Assembly (NCBI RefSeq): GCF_964340395.1
Contig: NC_135563.1
Coordinates: forward strand, 21,038,151-21,102,150
DNA from: Glandiceps talaboti
Lineage: Eukaryota; Hemichordata; Enteropneusta; Spengelidae
Direction of reading: 5' to 3'
Length of the DNA: 64,000 nucleotides
In this document: positions 60,769-64,000 of the stretch, one piece after another
Numbering within the stretch: the first letter of the stretch is position 1
How the letters are laid out: every line of letters starts with the position of its first letter
Program-made: the position numbers and the translations under genes
Notes under the pieces: generated by a model
The model's input: the letters and a program-made list of their open reading frames with translations, nothing else
Database searches by the model: none
Told to the model about the DNA's origin: nothing

Positions 60769-60864
60769 CTCGACGAAGTGTTTGGTCAGGTAAACTTTGT
60801 TTTCTCAGTTAGTGTCAAAGCTTTTAACTTTCTGAATTGAATGACCAATGTAACTGATTTGGTG

Positions 60865-60910
60865 CTTTTATACATTTTCGTCGGATGTTCTCGATAATTC
60901 GCGATTTCGT
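60865..60910 (-). promoter_or_regulatory. TATA box and proximal heat-shock element of small heat-shock gene 3
   Basis: TATAAAAG (60865-60872) preceded by the same imperfect GAA/ATC/GAA/TCC array as gene 2. About 100 bp upstream of the ATG at 60768. Confidence 0.7.
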
Positions 60911-61100
60911 AAGAAAAAAGAGCTTATCATGCAGTTCGCCGATCGCGTAATTTGTAGAAACTACTAGAATACATGTTTAAGTGTTTGTGTTTCTTTCCTC
61001 CGAGCCCGTGTAGCGCCCCCATACGGTATGCCATTAAGAAAATACATGTTTAGCTAATGGTGAGAGGTGATTGTAAGCATCGGAGGCTAGGCGTTACATA

Positions 61101-61157
61101 CATGTATCACTTCAAGAGCATTCATATCTAGAGAATGCGAGAATGTTCTCAAATATT
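61101..61157. promoter_or_regulatory. Distal heat-shock elements left without a divergent partner
   Basis: GAA (61141), TTC (61146), AAA (61151) and a weaker GAA-CTC-GAA group correspond to the elements at 55036-55089. The partner gene that lies beyond them in the left arm has no counterpart here, so these may only act on gene 3, about 270 bp away from its TATA box. Confidence 0.6.
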
Positions 61158-61358
61158 GCCAAAGTAATGTTGTTGTTTCTAAAAAAAATAGCTGTGACTG
61201 TAAGGGAAGGATAAATCTGTTTGATGCCCCCTCTCCCGATCCCCCAAATTATAACGATCGCACGTATGCGATTTCAGTTTTTCGGGGAAGGGAAGGGAAG
61301 GGAAGGAGTGGGGGTGGGAGTACATATTGTAGAAACTATGCGTGGTGCTCGATTTTCT

Positions 61359-63551
<2,193 letters not shown>

Positions 63552-64000
63552 CTATGATGAACGACCGTCAGTTGGTGAGGGTTCTCTCTTTTCACTTTGA
63601 TTGTCGAGATCTATTAACGGGGCCTGTAATACCAGTACTCCGTCGTCATGTAGTTCTGAGTTCAGTTTGTCGACATTTACGAGCTCGTTTAGTTTAAAAC
63701 GATGGGTGAACGCTTTCCTTCGTAGAGTATGAATACCATTCAGGTCTTTCTCTTCTGTTACTTTGCCACTGACTGCCAGGATATGTCCGTTGACTTCAAT
63801 GTTCACGTCTTCTGGCTTGGCATTGCCTGACCCCAGTCGTAATGACAATTTAAACCGTTCTGGTTCAGGATGTTCAATTTCTTTTATTTCCTCATCTGAG
63901 TCGTCCATGTTCATTTCAACTTCCACATTTGACAGAGGGGTGTGTCCATTCTTGCCATGGAGCGTCTCTTCCATGTTTCCTTCGTCGGTGTCGTTGGAGT
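63552..64000 (-). CDS. Small heat-shock protein 4, N-terminus beyond the window (partial)
   Basis: HSP20 family. The visible C-terminal part has an acidic segment (DDSDEEIKEIEHPEPE), then the alpha-crystallin domain: ERFKLSLRLG, KPEDVNIEVNGHILAVSGKV, the LNELVNVDKLNSELHDDGVL segment and LQAPLI. It ends with a short Ser/Pro tail and has no I-x-I motif and no Cys repeat, unlike genes 1 to 3. An ATG at 63974 is available, but the frame stays open upstream to the window edge (…SNDTDEGN), and no typical N-terminal region is present after 63974. I therefore treat it as cut by the window. The divergence indicates an older paralogue than genes 2 and 3. Lack of the I-x-I motif would alter oligomer packing if the family rules hold. 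Confidence 0.88.
   Translation of the reverse strand, partial: SNDTDEGNMEETLHGKNGHTPLSNVEVEMNMDDSDEEIKEIEHPEPERFKLSLRLGSGNAKPEDVNIEVNGHILAVSGKVTEEKDLNGIHTLRRKAFTHRFKLNELVNVDKLNSELHDDGVLVLQAPLIDLDNQSEKREPSPTDGRSS

Larger units (their letters stand above)
59700..61157 (-). repeat. Right arm of the inverted duplication containing small heat-shock gene 3
   Basis: Reverse complement of 55041-56470. Homology ends near 61157, just past the copied heat-shock element. The left arm instead continues into the TATA box and coding sequence of gene 1. So the duplication took gene 2 and the shared regulatory region but not gene 1, or gene 1 was later lost here. Confidence 0.85.

Overview
This is a window of animal nuclear DNA. 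The sequence is AT-rich, genes are split by GT-AG introns of 0.1 to 6.3 kb, core promoters carry TATA boxes, transcripts end at AATAAA signals, and there are many composite tetranucleotide microsatellites and foldback elements. Two conserved animal genes were rebuilt exon by exon: the V-ATPase B subunit and NHLRC2. The sequence suggests a bilaterian, probably a marine invertebrate. I cannot place the phylum from sequence alone.

Layout. (1) 0.8-2.6 kb, plus strand: an intronless gene for a 596-residue Ser/Pro-rich, probably disordered protein of unknown function. (2) 5.5-20.9 kb, minus strand: V-ATPase subunit B, 13 coding exons, 503 residues, with a 6.3 kb first intron. (3) 23.0-31.3 kb, plus strand: NHLRC2, 8 coding exons, 742 residues, head-to-head with the V-ATPase gene across about 2 kb that holds a 430 bp microsatellite. 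(4) 31.4-54 kb: mostly non-coding, but with a minus-strand tandem array of a small intronless gene family of unknown function. Three intact copies lie at 42.5, 44.4 and 50.5 kb, one decayed copy at 47.4 kb and one possible distant relative at 37.5 kb. The three intact copies share a promoter layout as well as coding sequence. (5) 54-64 kb: a cluster of four small heat-shock proteins. Two are divergently transcribed from one promoter region with heat-shock elements. The third is a near-identical copy of the second within an inverted duplication. The fourth runs off the right edge.

Most unusual points. Two of the small heat-shock proteins carry a twofold Cys repeat (C-x3-C-PGA-C-G-C-G-C) resembling a metal-binding module, inserted before the alpha-crystallin domain. 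The orphan array has a conserved core promoter with TCGTACGA about 25-30 bp upstream of TATA and a fixed TATA-to-ATG spacing of 108-113 bp. Four minisatellites, two per conserved gene, have each copied a gene boundary into non-coding DNA: a splice donor, two splice acceptors and the stop-codon region. Two foldback elements sit in introns.

The V-ATPase subunit is housekeeping (organelle acidification). NHLRC2 is a thioredoxin-like/NHL-repeat protein. The small heat-shock genes are probably heat- or stress-induced, as their HSE and TATA architecture indicates. No functional link between the conserved pair and the two arrays is visible.
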